Assembly: GCF_003254505.1 (NCBI RefSeq)
Contig: NZ_QFYP01000001.1
Coordinates: 1,906,001 to 1,970,000 of the forward strand
DNA: 64,000 bases
Origin: Phenylobacterium hankyongense
GTDB taxonomy: Bacteria; Pseudomonadota; Alphaproteobacteria; Caulobacterales; Caulobacteraceae
Reading direction: 5' to 3'
Part shown: in pieces, positions 46,382-55,206 of the stretch
Position numbering within the stretch: position 1 is the first letter of the stretch
How the letters are laid out: every line of letters starts with the position of its first letter
Translations under genes and position numbers: made by a program
The notes under the pieces: generated by a model
Databases searched by the model: none
Told to the model about the DNA's origin: nothing
Seen by the model: the letters and a program-made list of their open reading frames with translations, nothing else

Positions 46382-47329
46382 ATGCGTATCAGGGATTGGC
46401 TGGGCGGCGCATTCGTCGCCGGCGCGATGCTGGCGGCGCCTCAGGCCGCCATGGCCTGGTCGAACCAGGGGCACATGGTCACCGGCGCGATCGCCTATGA
46501 CGACCTGGCGAAGGCCGATCCCGCACTGGCGGCGCGGATCGAGACCCTGATGGCCTCCCACCCTGACAAGGCCCGCTTCGAGCGTGGCCTGGCGGGCTAC
46601 GCCGGCGAGGCGCGCACGCGGCGGCTGTTCGAGCTGATGGCCAGGTGGCCCGACGACGTCCGCGAAGGCCCCTACGACCATCCGGCCTGGCACTACTGGC
46701 TGCGCTTGATCCCGTCGAAGGCCGATCCGATCAAGGCTCCGCCCGCGCTCCTGGCGACGACGACCGGCGAAGCCGCCGAGGCCTACCGGCTCAACCTGGC
46801 GACGGTGCGTGACGCCTATGCGCCCGCGGCGGAGCGGGCCGTCGCCCTGTGCTGGGTGTTCCACCTAGCCGGCGACATCCAGCAGCCGCTGCACGCAGGG
46901 CACCTGATCTCCGGCCGCTTTCCGTTGAGCGACCAGGCGGGAGGCAAGGCCTTCGTCCGGCCGCAAGCCGGCGCGGACGGCGTCAACCTGCACCAGTACT
47001 GGGACGACGCCATCGGCGGCGACGCCGAGGGGGACGCCAACGTCGAGGCGGTGCGCCTGCGGCTCGAAGGCGCCTGGTCGCGGCCGGACCTGAACGAGCT
47101 GGACGGCAAGGCGGGCCCCGACGCCTTCCACGCCTGGGCGGACGAGAGCCTCGAGCTGGCGCGGACCGTCGTCTACAGCGACGGCGCGTTCGAGGGCGCG
47201 GCGAACGCCGCCTCGGCGCAGCCGCCGCCGGCGGGCTACGAGGCCTCCCGCCGCCGCGTCGGCGAGCGCCGGATCGCGCTTGGCGGCCACCGGATCGCCG
47301 ACGCCGTGCGGGCCGCCTTCGCGCCCTAG
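46382..47329 (+). CDS. Secreted S1/P1 zinc nuclease
   Basis: A 315-residue exported nuclease. Signal peptide 1-25 (cut in AMA|W) exposes Trp26, the amino-terminal zinc ligand of this family, followed by GH. HYWLRLIP, VFHLAGDIQQPLHAG and NLHQYWDDAI carry the remaining His/Asp ligands of the three-zinc site. It cuts single-stranded DNA and RNA and removes 3'-phosphates, possibly to salvage phosphate or nucleotides in the periplasm or outside. Confidence 0.9.
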   Translation: MRIRDWLGGAFVAGAMLAAPQAAMAWSNQGHMVTGAIAYDDLAKADPALAARIETLMASHPDKARFERGLAGYAGEARTRRLFELMARWPDDVREGPYDHPAWHYWLRLIPSKADPIKAPPALLATTTGEAAEAYRLNLATVRDAYAPAAERAVALCWVFHLAGDIQQPLHAGHLISGRFPLSDQAGGKAFVRPQAGADGVNLHQYWDDAIGGDAEGDANVEAVRLRLEGAWSRPDLNELDGKAGPDAFHAWADESLELARTVVYSDGAFEGAANAASAQPPPAGYEASRRRVGERRIALGGHRIADAVRAAFAP

Positions 47330-47342
47330 GCGGCGGCCCCGG

Positions 47343-48857
47343 TCAGGGTTTCCCGGGCAGGCCGAGGCGGGCCCACTTCTCGGTGACCGCGTCGATCGTC
47401 GTCTGGTCCATGCCGAGCTTCTCGCCCCACTCCCGATGGGTCTCCGGCGGCCATTTGTTGGTGGCGTCGAGGCCGATCTTCGAGCCCAGGCCGCTCTCCG
47501 GCGAGGCGAAGTCGAGGTAGTCGATGGGGGTGTTCTCGACGACGGTGATGTCGCGGGCCGGGTCCATGCGGGTCGAGATCGCCCACATGACGTCCTTCCA
47601 GTCGCGGGCGTCGATGTCGTCGTCCACGACGATCACCCACTTGGTGTACATGAACTGCCGCAGGTAGCTCCAGACGCCCATCATCACCCGCTTGGCGTGG
47701 CCGGCGTAGGCCTTCTTCATCGACACCACGGCGATGCGGTAGGAGCAGCCCTCGGGCGGCAGCCAGAAGTCGACGATCTCCGGGAACTGCTGGCGCAGCA
47801 GCGGGATGAAGACCTCGTTGAGAGCCTCCCCGAGCACACTGGGCTCGTCCGGCGGGCGGCCGGTGAAGGTCGTCAGGTAAATCGGGTCCTTGCGCATGGT
47901 GATGGCGCTGACCTGGAACACCGGGAACTTCTCTACCGAGTTATAATACCCGGTATGATCTCCGTAAGGCCCCTCGTCGGCGTAGTCGTCCAGCAGGACG
48001 TGGCCCTCGATGACGATCTCGGCGTTGGCGGGGACCAGCAGGGGCACGGTCTTGGCCGGGACCAGCTCGACCTTGGCGCCGCGCATCAGGCCGGCGAACT
48101 GGTATTCGCTGAGCGTCTCGGGGACCGGGGTCACCGCCGCCAGGATGGTGCCGGGGTCGGCGCCGATCACCGCGCAGGCGGGCAGGGGCTCGCGGCGGCC
48201 CTCGGCCTTCCAGCGGCGGTGGTGCTGGGCGCCGCCGCGGTGGGCGAGCCAGCGCATGATGGTGCGGTCCTTGCCCAGCACCTGCATGCGGTAGATGCCG
48301 AGGTTGTAGTCGTCCTCCCGGTCCGCCGAGGGCCCCTTGGTGACCACCAGCGGCCAGGTGATCAGCGGCGCGGGCTCGCCGGGCCAGCAGGTCTGGATCG
48401 GCAGCTTGGTCAGGTCGATGTCGGCGCCCTTCCAGACCACCTCCTGCACAGGCGCCTTCTTCACCGTCTGCGGGCGCACGGCCATGACGGTGCGGGCCAT
48501 GGGCAGCATCTCCCAGGCGTCCTTCAGCCCGCGCGGCGGCTCCGGCGCGCGCAGGAAGGCCAAGAGCTCGCCGACCTCTCGCAGGTCGGCGGCGGTGGTG
48601 CGCTCGCGGCCCTCCAGGGTCACGCCCATGGCCACCCGCTTGACGGTGCCGAACAGGTTGACCAGGCAGGGCATGGGCGACCGCTCGCCGTCGGCGCGGA
48701 TGACGTTCTCGAACAGCACCGCGGGGCCGCCCTGGATCAGCAGGCGGCGGTGGATCTCGGTCATCTCCAGCACGGTGGAGACCGGTTCGGACACCCGCAC
48801 CAGTTCGCCGGCGCGCTCCAGCTTCGCCAGGAATTCCCGCAAGGACCGATAGGCCAT
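47343..48857 (-). CDS. ubiD: 4-hydroxy-3-polyprenylbenzoate decarboxylase
   Basis: A 504-residue UbiD enzyme that uses prenylated [64 protein letters not shown] and [18 protein letters not shown] are standard blocks. It decarboxylates the ubiquinone precursor; ubiA is 7 kb away. The prFMN-making UbiX partner is not in the window. Confidence 0.95.
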   Translation of the reverse strand: MAYRSLREFLAKLERAGELVRVSEPVSTVLEMTEIHRRLLIQGGPAVLFENVIRADGERSPMPCLVNLFGTVKRVAMGVTLEGRERTTAADLREVGELLAFLRAPEPPRGLKDAWEMLPMARTVMAVRPQTVKKAPVQEVVWKGADIDLTKLPIQTCWPGEPAPLITWPLVVTKGPSADREDDYNLGIYRMQVLGKDRTIMRWLAHRGGAQHHRRWKAEGRREPLPACAVIGADPGTILAAVTPVPETLSEYQFAGLMRGAKVELVPAKTVPLLVPANAEIVIEGHVLLDDYADEGPYGDHTGYYNSVEKFPVFQVSAITMRKDPIYLTTFTGRPPDEPSVLGEALNEVFIPLLRQQFPEIVDFWLPPEGCSYRIAVVSMKKAYAGHAKRVMMGVWSYLRQFMYTKWVIVVDDDIDARDWKDVMWAISTRMDPARDITVVENTPIDYLDFASPESGLGSKIGLDATNKWPPETHREWGEKLGMDQTTIDAVTEKWARLGLPGKP

Positions 48858-48935
48858 GATCTCTCCGCCGACTGCGGCCGGAAGCTAGGCGGCCGGGGCT
48901 CCCCTGTCACGCCTTGCCGGGTTTAGGATGAGCCG

Positions 48936-49160
48936 ATGAAGCGCATCGACCTCGACGACCTGCCGCCGCGGGCGGCCGCCCTGCTTACCGGCGCCGAACC
49001 CGGAGAGGAGGTGGTGCTGGTCCGCGACGGCCTGGTGGTGGGCCGGCTGGTGGGCGGCGCGGCGGAGCCGCAGGCCCTGCCGGACGACGAAGAGCCCTCC
49101 GAAGAGCAGGCGAAAGAGATCTTCGAGCACTTCCGCTCGATCGTGGAGGACGAGTTCTAG
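48936..49160 (+). CDS. Small hypothetical protein with antitoxin-like N-terminus, 74 aa
   Basis: MKRIDLDDLPPRAAALLTGAEPGEEVVLVRDGLVVGRL resembles the beta-strand dimer region of Phd/YefM antitoxins ('...GEEV.LTR.G.PVARLV...'). The C-terminus is acidic and helical. No toxin gene is next to it; a role as an orphan transcription regulator is a guess. Stop overlaps the convergent YjbR stop in CTAG. Confidence 0.5.
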   Translation: MKRIDLDDLPPRAAALLTGAEPGEEVVLVRDGLVVGRLVGGAAEPQALPDDEEPSEEQAKEIFEHFRSIVEDEF

Positions 49161-49504
49161 GCCTCGACCTTGGCGTCGCGTTCCTTGACCAGCTTCTTTG
49201 GGGCGATCCTGCGCCAGCGGCGGTCGAGGAAGTTGCGGAAGGACCCGGGGTGCAGGGTGGCGATCCGCGCCAGCACGCAGGGATAGTCCTTGTAGTGCGC
49301 GGTCAGGTGGAAGGTGGCGGGCTCGGCCTCCATCAGCATCTCGCGCTCGTCGAAGCTGACGTCCATCAGCACCATGCTCTGGTCGTCGCGGCGCAGGCGG
49401 GTGAAGAACTTGCCGTTCACCTTGAACGACGGCGAGCCGTAGCTCATGCCCTCCTCCGCGCCGGGGAAGGACATCACGATGGCCTTCATTTCCTCCGGGC
49501 TCAT
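49157..49504 (-). CDS. MmcQ/YjbR family protein
   Basis: A 115-residue protein with the YjbR double-wing fold. The conserved SFPGAEEGMSYGSPSFKVNGKFF opening and LDRRWRRIAPKKL ending are clear. Some members bind DNA, most are uncharacterised. Confidence 0.85.
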   Translation of the reverse strand: MSPEEMKAIVMSFPGAEEGMSYGSPSFKVNGKFFTRLRRDDQSMVLMDVSFDEREMLMEAEPATFHLTAHYKDYPCVLARIATLHPGSFRNFLDRRWRRIAPKKLVKERDAKVEA

Positions 49505-49555
49505 GCGTCCTCCAGTTGGGTGGTGCTCACCAGCTTGCGCCCCTGGGCCGGGGCG

Positions 49556-50896
49556 TCAATCGCGATGGGCGCGCGCGGCGCGCGGTTCCGCCGTGGCCTG
49601 AACCTCCGCCGCCGGACTCAGCGCCAGGATACGCAGGGCGTCATCGATCGGAATGAAGAAGTTGAGGTTGTGCGAGATCCCGTCCGGCGCGTAGCCCCAG
49701 TCGGTGATGCCCACCACCTGGCCGTTCTCGTCCAGCAGCGGACCGCCGGAATTGCCGTGGTCGACGGCGACGTCGCTCTGGATGAAGCGCTGTCCCTCGT
49801 GCATGCGCACCGCCGAGACGACCCCCTTGGTGAGGGTGTTCTGGAAGTCCTTTTCCAGCGGCATGCCGATGGCGAACACGGTCTCTCCAGCCTCAGGCGC
49901 GGCCGTGCGTAGCGGCAGCGCCGCCCGACCGTGCGGATCGACCTTGATCAGCGCCACGTCGCGGCGGACATCGGAGCGAAGCACCTCGCCGACGCTCTCC
50001 GAACGGTCCGACCAGCGGATCCGGACCTTCGGCGCTGCGCCCACGACATGGTGGTTGGTCAGAACCAAGCCGTCGGGCGAAATCAGGAAGCCGCTGCCCA
50101 TGGAGTCGCCTGCGAAGACGGCCACCACGGACGACGGGGCGGTCGAGAGGGAGCGCTTGGCCGCGAGGCTGCGGGTGAAGCTCATCGGCGTGGCGGGAGC
50201 CCGGACCTGTGGCGCCGTCGCGCCGGCGGTGACCACCTTGCGGAATTCCTCCGAGGCGAGCAGCTGGCGCACGTTCTCGCGGAACGCCGCGTAGAGCGCC
50301 GGCTCGACGCCCTCCGTGGCCGACCCGGTGAGCAGGCCGCCGCCCGTCGTGGAGGCCTTCGCCACGACGCGGCCCTGGACGGCGGAATAGACCTCCCAGC
50401 GCGCATTCATGGTGATGACCGCCCCGGGCGCCTTGGGCATGAACGGATTGGGGCAATCGACGCAGATCCGGCCCTTGATGTCGTCGATCAGGACGCCGAC
50501 CTGCAGGTCGTAGGAGCCCCCGTTGTCGCCGAACAGACTCTCGGAGCTGCTCGCCTTGAATCCGGCCTTCACGAGCTCCTCGTCGAAGGCGCTCACCAAT
50601 GCGGCGTCGTCGGTTTCGATGCGGCCTCGCTTCCACGGGACGAGGGAGGCTGTCCGGGAGGCGTTAGTCTCGATTTGAACGACCGTTACCGAGTACACAA
50701 CCGCCCAGGGCTCGCCGTCGCGGGGGTGGATGACGACCTTCGCCAGCTTGACCGGCTGCGCCTTCTCGCCAGACGCCAACGGTTGCAGGACGACCGGAGG
50801 CGGCGGCTCCAGGTGCCGCAGCGTCTGGTAGTCGGCGCCCGACGCCGCGCCGGCGACCAAGGCGAGCGCCAGGCCCGCCATCCCCCATATCTTCAT
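49556..50896 (-). CDS. Exported trypsin-like (S1C) serine protease with novel N-terminal domain
   Basis: A 446-residue protein. Signal peptide ~1-20 (AGAASGA), then a ~220-residue N-terminal domain without clear family (VYSVTVVQIETNAS; a CVDC pair at 145-148), then a DegP-like catalytic domain with triad H283 (TNHHV), D313 (RRDVALIKVD) and S383 (HGNSGGPLL). No PDZ domain follows. Likely periplasmic. Start 50896 chosen by the signal peptide and GGGGGG-AAG upstream. The ~40-residue stretch 101-140 resembles lipoprotein or CsgG-like folds, but this is uncertain. Confidence 0.82.
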   Translation of the reverse strand: MKIWGMAGLALALVAGAASGADYQTLRHLEPPPPVVLQPLASGEKAQPVKLAKVVIHPRDGEPWAVVYSVTVVQIETNASRTASLVPWKRGRIETDDAALVSAFDEELVKAGFKASSSESLFGDNGGSYDLQVGVLIDDIKGRICVDCPNPFMPKAPGAVITMNARWEVYSAVQGRVVAKASTTGGGLLTGSATEGVEPALYAAFRENVRQLLASEEFRKVVTAGATAPQVRAPATPMSFTRSLAAKRSLSTAPSSVVAVFAGDSMGSGFLISPDGLVLTNHHVVGAAPKVRIRWSDRSESVGEVLRSDVRRDVALIKVDPHGRAALPLRTAAPEAGETVFAIGMPLEKDFQNTLTKGVVSAVRMHEGQRFIQSDVAVDHGNSGGPLLDENGQVVGITDWGYAPDGISHNLNFFIPIDDALRILALSPAAEVQATAEPRAARAHRD

Positions 50897-50960
50897 CGCT
50901 TCCCCCCAATTCAGCCGCCCCAGCAAAGCCTTGAGACGTTAACAGCTCATGGTTGCGACG

Positions 50961-51299
50961 CTACTCGCTCCACACCGCCAGCTCGTTGCCGCTGGGGTCG
51001 CGGAAGTGGAATCGCCGGCCGCCGGGGAAGGCGAAGATCGGGCGGGTGACGGCGCCGCCGCCGGCACGCACCCTGGCCTCCATGACCTCCAGGTCCTTGG
51101 CGTAGAGGATCACCAGAGGCTTGTCGGCCTGGTCGGCGGCGTCGGCGTTGAAGCCGCCGTCGAGGCCCTCGTGGAAGGCCGTATAGGCCGGGCCGTAGTT
51201 GGTGAAGGTCCAGCCGAACGCCGCCTCATAGAAGCGCCGGGTGGCCACCAGGTCGCCGCCGGGCAGCTCCACATAGTCGATCTTACCGTCCTCGCGCAT
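50961..51299 (-). CDS. VOC superfamily protein (glyoxalase-like)
   Basis: A 112-residue protein with the VOC opening IDYVELPGGDLVATRRFYEAAFGW and the closing RFHFRDPSGNELAVW. Substrate is unknown. It may be a single-gene unit. Confidence 0.82.
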   Translation of the reverse strand: MREDGKIDYVELPGGDLVATRRFYEAAFGWTFTNYGPAYTAFHEGLDGGFNADAADQADKPLVILYAKDLEVMEARVRAGGGAVTRPIFAFPGGRRFHFRDPSGNELAVWSE

Positions 51300-51340
51300 G
51301 CCGCGTCCCCAGAGTTCCTCGTTTGTTCCAGGCTAGCGCC

Positions 51341-52006
51341 TCAACCTGGCAGAGTCCACACCGCGGTCTTCTTGACCTCCTGGTCCTCCAGCTCGCGGGT
51401 GGTGGCGACCTGGTATTCGGCGAGCTTCTCCAGGCCCTGGCGGGGGAAGTAGCTGCGGCCGGGGTCGCCGATCAGCACCGTGGCGCCGGCCGCCCGCGCG
51501 GCGCCCAGCCAGTCCATGACGCGTTCGGCGAGCGGCTTCTCGTAGCAGATGTCGCCGGCCAGGATGACCTGGGCCCAGGCGGGCGGCGGGCTCTCCAGCA
51601 GGTCGGCGTCGGTGAAGTCACAGGCGACGCCGTTGGCCGCCATGTTCAACGCCAGCGCCGCGCCGCAGAACGGGTCGATGTCGGCGCAGAGCACGTCGGC
51701 CGCGCCGGCCTTCAGCGCCGCGACGCCGACGATCCCGGAGCCGGAGGCGAAGTCGACCACCCGCTGGCCGGCGACGATCTGCGGATGGTCTAGGACATAG
51801 CGCGCCAGGGCCTGGCCGCCCGCCCAGGCGAAGGCCCAGAACGGCGGCGGCAGGCCGATCTCCTGCAGCGCCTCCTCGGTCAGCCGCCAGATGGGGGTGA
51901 TCTCGTCGGCCAGGTAGAGTTCGAGCTCGGGCGTGTGCGGCGGGCGCTGCCGCCGGGTGTTCGCCAGGATGAACTCGCGGCGGACGTCCGGCGTGGGGGC
52001 TATCAT
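51341..52006 (-). CDS. Class I methyltransferase, ETFB-lysine-methyltransferase-like (COG3897)
   Basis: A 221-residue protein. PFWAFAWAGGQALARYVLD, VVDFASGSGIVGVAAL (motif I), DIDPFCGAALALNMAANG and VILAGDICYEKPLAERV are in the order of the ETFB methyltransferase family, which trimethylates a lysine on electron-transfer flavoprotein beta. The substrate is inferred from family only. Confidence 0.82.
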   Translation of the reverse strand: MIAPTPDVRREFILANTRRQRPPHTPELELYLADEITPIWRLTEEALQEIGLPPPFWAFAWAGGQALARYVLDHPQIVAGQRVVDFASGSGIVGVAALKAGAADVLCADIDPFCGAALALNMAANGVACDFTDADLLESPPPAWAQVILAGDICYEKPLAERVMDWLGAARAAGATVLIGDPGRSYFPRQGLEKLAEYQVATTRELEDQEVKKTAVWTLPG

Positions 52007-52067
52007 CGGCCAGTCCTTGTCGTCCCGGGCCGCCGGGTCAATGGCAGTTCGGCCCGCTGGCTGGCGA

Positions 52068-52571
52068 TCAGGTCCGAAAGCGCAGGATCGGTCCGTTCCA
52101 GCGCGCGTCGTCGAGGTCGAACTCTGTCACCTCGCGGGCGGCGGGACACTCGGCGACGGTGCGCCGCCAGAAGGCCTGGGCGGCGAGGTTCTTGCGCACG
52201 ACCGCCACCTCCCACTGGCCGCGGGCCTCGCCGAACAGCCGATGGGCGGCAAGCTTTCCCAAGCCCTGGCGGCGGTACTTCCGGGCCACGAAGAACTCGG
52301 CGATCGCGTGGTCGACCGGCCGGCTGGAGTGGGCGTGGTCGTTGACCAGGGCGAAACCCGCCAGCGCGCCGTCGGCCTCGAACAGGACGGCGCGCCAGCC
52401 GGGCGTGTCCCAATAGGGATCCAGCGGATAGTCCTCGTACCGGCCGTCGGGCTCCAGGTCTCCGACGGCCGTCCAGGCCCAGAACTCCGAGAAGTCGTGC
52501 ATGTAGAGCAGCAGCAGGTTCTGGAGCGTCGCCGCGTCCGCGGACGAGGCCCTCACCAGCCGCAGCTCCAT
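52068..52571 (-). CDS. GNAT-family acetyltransferase
   Basis: A 167-residue protein with the acetyl-CoA loop in FFVARKYRRQGLGKLAAHRLF (R/Q-x-x-G-x-G/A) and ends near WNGPILRF. Acceptor unknown. It starts 4 bp after the M20 peptidase stop and may be in its operon. Confidence 0.8.
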   Translation of the reverse strand: MELRLVRASSADAATLQNLLLLYMHDFSEFWAWTAVGDLEPDGRYEDYPLDPYWDTPGWRAVLFEADGALAGFALVNDHAHSSRPVDHAIAEFFVARKYRRQGLGKLAAHRLFGEARGQWEVAVVRKNLAAQAFWRRTVAECPAAREVTEFDLDDARWNGPILRFRT

Positions 52572-52575
52572 GGCG

Positions 52576-53997
52576 TCAGGCCCCGTCGGCGTAGAGCTTG
52601 ACGAGGTCGGTGAGGTAGTCGCGGCCGACGTAGAGGCTCTTGACCTCGATGTTCTCGTTCAGGCCGTGGACGCCGTTGCCGTCCGGGTCGCCCCAGGGGC
52701 CGGGCACGCCGTAGGTCGGGATGCCGATGGCCTCCAGGAAGATGCCGTCGGTGGCGCCCGTGGACATCACCGGCACCACCGGGACGCCGGGGAAGTACTT
52801 GGCCGACAGCTTCTCGGCCGGGCCCATGACCTTGGGATCGAGCGGCGGCGGCACGGCGACGGGGCGCAGCGGCGGGGTCGGCGTGATCTTCACGTTCGGG
52901 CCGACCACGGCGGCGATCTCGGCCTGGGTCTGCTCGACGGTGCGGCCGGGGAACATCCGGCAGTTGACGTTGACGCCGGCGCGCTGGGGCAGGGCGTTGT
53001 TGGCGTGGCCACCGTCCAGCAGCGTCGCCACGCAGGTGGTGCGCAACATCGAGTGGTAGGTGCGGTCCTTGTTGACGATGGCCTCGGCGGCCTTGTCGTC
53101 GGGGTTCTTCGAGATCGCCACCATGGCGCGGCCGAGGTCGTCGGGACGCGCCGCGCCGGCCTTGGCGAAGAAGGTGCGGGTGGTGTCGGTCATCTGCACC
53201 GGGAACTCGTGGGCGCGCAGCTTCACCAGGGCGTCGGCCAGGTCGTAGATGGCGTTCTCGCGCACCGGGATCGACGAGTGGCCGCCGGGGTTGGTGGTTT
53301 CCAGGCGGAAGTTCTGCACCGCCTTCTCGCCGACCTGCATGCTCTGGTCGACCAGCTTGTGGTGGCCGTCGGTCTCGCCGCCGCCGCCTTCGTTGAGAGC
53401 GAACTCCGCGGCGATCAGGTCGGGCTTGTTCTGCGCCAGCCACTGGGCGCCGTTGAAGGCCCAGGTGGTTTCCTCGCCGCAGGTCAGGGCCATCTTGATG
53501 GTGCGCTTGGGCTTGTAGCCGGCGGTCTTGAACCGGACCATGTCGTCGGCCCAGATCGCCGCCATCGACTTATCGTCGGCCGCGCCGCGGGCGTAGAAGT
53601 AGCCGTTCTCCTCCACCAGCTTGAACGGGTCGCGGGTCCAGTCCTCGCGCTTGGCCTCGACCACGTCGAGGTGGGCCAGGAGCAGGATCGGCTTGGCGGT
53701 CTTGCTGGTCCCGGGAAGGACGGCGACCAGGCCGCCCTCCTTCGGATGTTCGGGGGTGGCGAACAGGGTGAGCTGACTGTCGGCGAAGCCGGCGGCCTTC
53801 AGGCGCGCGGCGATCTGCTCGGCGGCCTGGGTGCAGCTGCCGCTGGAGACGGTGGTGTTGGTCTCCACCAGCTCCTTGTAGAGCTCCCGGAACTTGACCT
53901 GGTCCGGCCGAAGCGCCGGCGTTGCGGGCTGCGCCGCGGCGCCCGCGCCCTGCGCCAACATGGCGGTCCCCAATGCGACCGCGATCCACTTGCTCAT
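52576..53997 (-). CDS. Exported M20-family zinc peptidase
   Basis: A 473-residue peptidase. Signal peptide ~1-22 (MSKWIAVALGTAMLAQGAGA). Zinc and catalytic residues are seen in LLLAHLDVVEAK (HxD), RGAADDKSMAA, CGEETT (Glu-Glu pair) and NPGGHSSIP; STGATDGIFLEAIGIPTYGV is the C-terminal His-equivalent region, and NGVHGLNENI carries the last His. It hydrolyses small peptides or N-acyl amino acids in the periplasm. Start 53997 has GGGGGAC upstream. Confidence 0.88.
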   Translation of the reverse strand: MSKWIAVALGTAMLAQGAGAAAQPATPALRPDQVKFRELYKELVETNTTVSSGSCTQAAEQIAARLKAAGFADSQLTLFATPEHPKEGGLVAVLPGTSKTAKPILLLAHLDVVEAKREDWTRDPFKLVEENGYFYARGAADDKSMAAIWADDMVRFKTAGYKPKRTIKMALTCGEETTWAFNGAQWLAQNKPDLIAAEFALNEGGGGETDGHHKLVDQSMQVGEKAVQNFRLETTNPGGHSSIPVRENAIYDLADALVKLRAHEFPVQMTDTTRTFFAKAGAARPDDLGRAMVAISKNPDDKAAEAIVNKDRTYHSMLRTTCVATLLDGGHANNALPQRAGVNVNCRMFPGRTVEQTQAEIAAVVGPNVKITPTPPLRPVAVPPPLDPKVMGPAEKLSAKYFPGVPVVPVMSTGATDGIFLEAIGIPTYGVPGPWGDPDGNGVHGLNENIEVKSLYVGRDYLTDLVKLYADGA

Positions 53998-54083
53998 GAA
54001 AATCGTCCCCCGAAGGCGCCGAAAAACCGGCGTCAGCGGCAATTTTGAGCACGGGCGGCGGCGGGGGAAAAGCGGCTTTGCGC

Positions 54084-55013
54084 TCAGGCGGCCTTGGACG
54101 AGGCCAGCTGCAGGACGCTGAGATAGCCCGGCGCGGTGAGCATGTCGTCGAGCACCCCCTTGCGCTTCAGCATCCGGTGGGCGCGGGGCAGCTGGTAGCA
54201 GGGCACGTGCATGAACATGTGATGTTCGCAGTGGTAGTTGACGTAGTAGGGCGCGATGAACGCCCGCTCGAGCCAGTTGGCGTGGGTGGTGCGGGCGTGG
54301 CGCAGGGGGTCCGGCTCGTCCTTGGCCACGCAGGCGTGCTCGGCGATGTTGCGCAGGCGGGTGACCATCGGCAGCCAGGTGGCCTGCGGGGCCAGCCACA
54401 GCACCGGCCACACCCACCACAGGCCGAACGGCGCGGTCAGCGCCACGGTCACCACCATGCCGGTGAAGAACCGCCGGCGGCGCACCACGGCGTCCTTGAG
54501 GATCGGCCACAGCGGCTCGTCGGGCTTGCGCTCGCGCAGGCGCTTCACCAGCCCCGACCACTTCAGCTTGTAGTAGGTCTGCCCGGTCAGATCGCGGACG
54601 ATCTTGCGCCGCAGGGAGGTGCGGGTGATCGGGAACGGCGCGGAGAGCACCAGATCCGGGTCCTCCCCCTGCTGGGCGTACTTGTGGTGGCTCAGGTGGT
54701 AGGGCCGGTAGGCCATCAGGTCGCCGGTGGTCAGGAAATTGCCGGCCCAGTCGTTGACCTTGAGGTTGGGGTGGAGGGCGGCGTGCGCGGCGTCGTGCAT
54801 CAGGATCGCCAGTCCGAGCTGCCGGGCGCCGATGATGGCGATGGCCAGCGGGATGGTGACCGGCCACAGCACCGCCATGGCGCCGGCCGCGAAGATCACC
54901 GCCCAGGCGTGGGCGATCAGGGCCAGCCCCTTCCACGACGAACGACGGGCCAGCGGCGCCCACTCGTGGGGCGCGAACAGGGTCTTCGGATCGACGCGGG
55001 CGGCTACGGCCAT
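54084..55013 (-). CDS. Membrane fatty-acid desaturase-family protein
   Basis: A 309-residue protein with four membrane segments and the three histidine boxes of the family: HDAAHAALH, HLSHH and NYHCEHHMFMH. The iron-bound site inserts double bonds or hydroxylates lipids (desaturase or beta-carotene-hydroxylase relatives). Acyl substrate unknown. Confidence 0.85.
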   Translation of the reverse strand: MAVAARVDPKTLFAPHEWAPLARRSSWKGLALIAHAWAVIFAAGAMAVLWPVTIPLAIAIIGARQLGLAILMHDAAHAALHPNLKVNDWAGNFLTTGDLMAYRPYHLSHHKYAQQGEDPDLVLSAPFPITRTSLRRKIVRDLTGQTYYKLKWSGLVKRLRERKPDEPLWPILKDAVVRRRRFFTGMVVTVALTAPFGLWWVWPVLWLAPQATWLPMVTRLRNIAEHACVAKDEPDPLRHARTTHANWLERAFIAPYYVNYHCEHHMFMHVPCYQLPRAHRMLKRKGVLDDMLTAPGYLSVLQLASSKAA

Positions 55014-55084
55014 ACGCGCATCATACGCCTGTAAGCGCAGGGAAAACAGGATGACGGCGGGGAAGGGCGGGACGGTCCCTTCTC

Positions 55085-55186
55085 GTCATGGTCCGGCTTG
55101 TCCGGGCCATCCAGCCCAACGCGCCCGCTCAGCTGGTGACGTTCGGCCTTGGGATGGGTCACCCGGACAAGCCGGGTGATGACGAC
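55085..55186. repeat. Imperfect inverted repeat (REP-like) between desaturase and ubiA
   Basis: GTCATGGTCCGGCTTGTCCGG (start 55085) faces CCCGGACAAGCCGGGTGATGAC (end near 55183), with GGATGG steps inside. The shared half-site GGACAAGCCGG is typical of palindromic intergenic repeats in alphaproteobacteria. It is followed by CTTTTTGG and may also stop transcription of the desaturase or ubiA. Confidence 0.5.
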
Positions 55187-55206
55187 GCTTTTTGGTCCTT
55201 CGCGGC

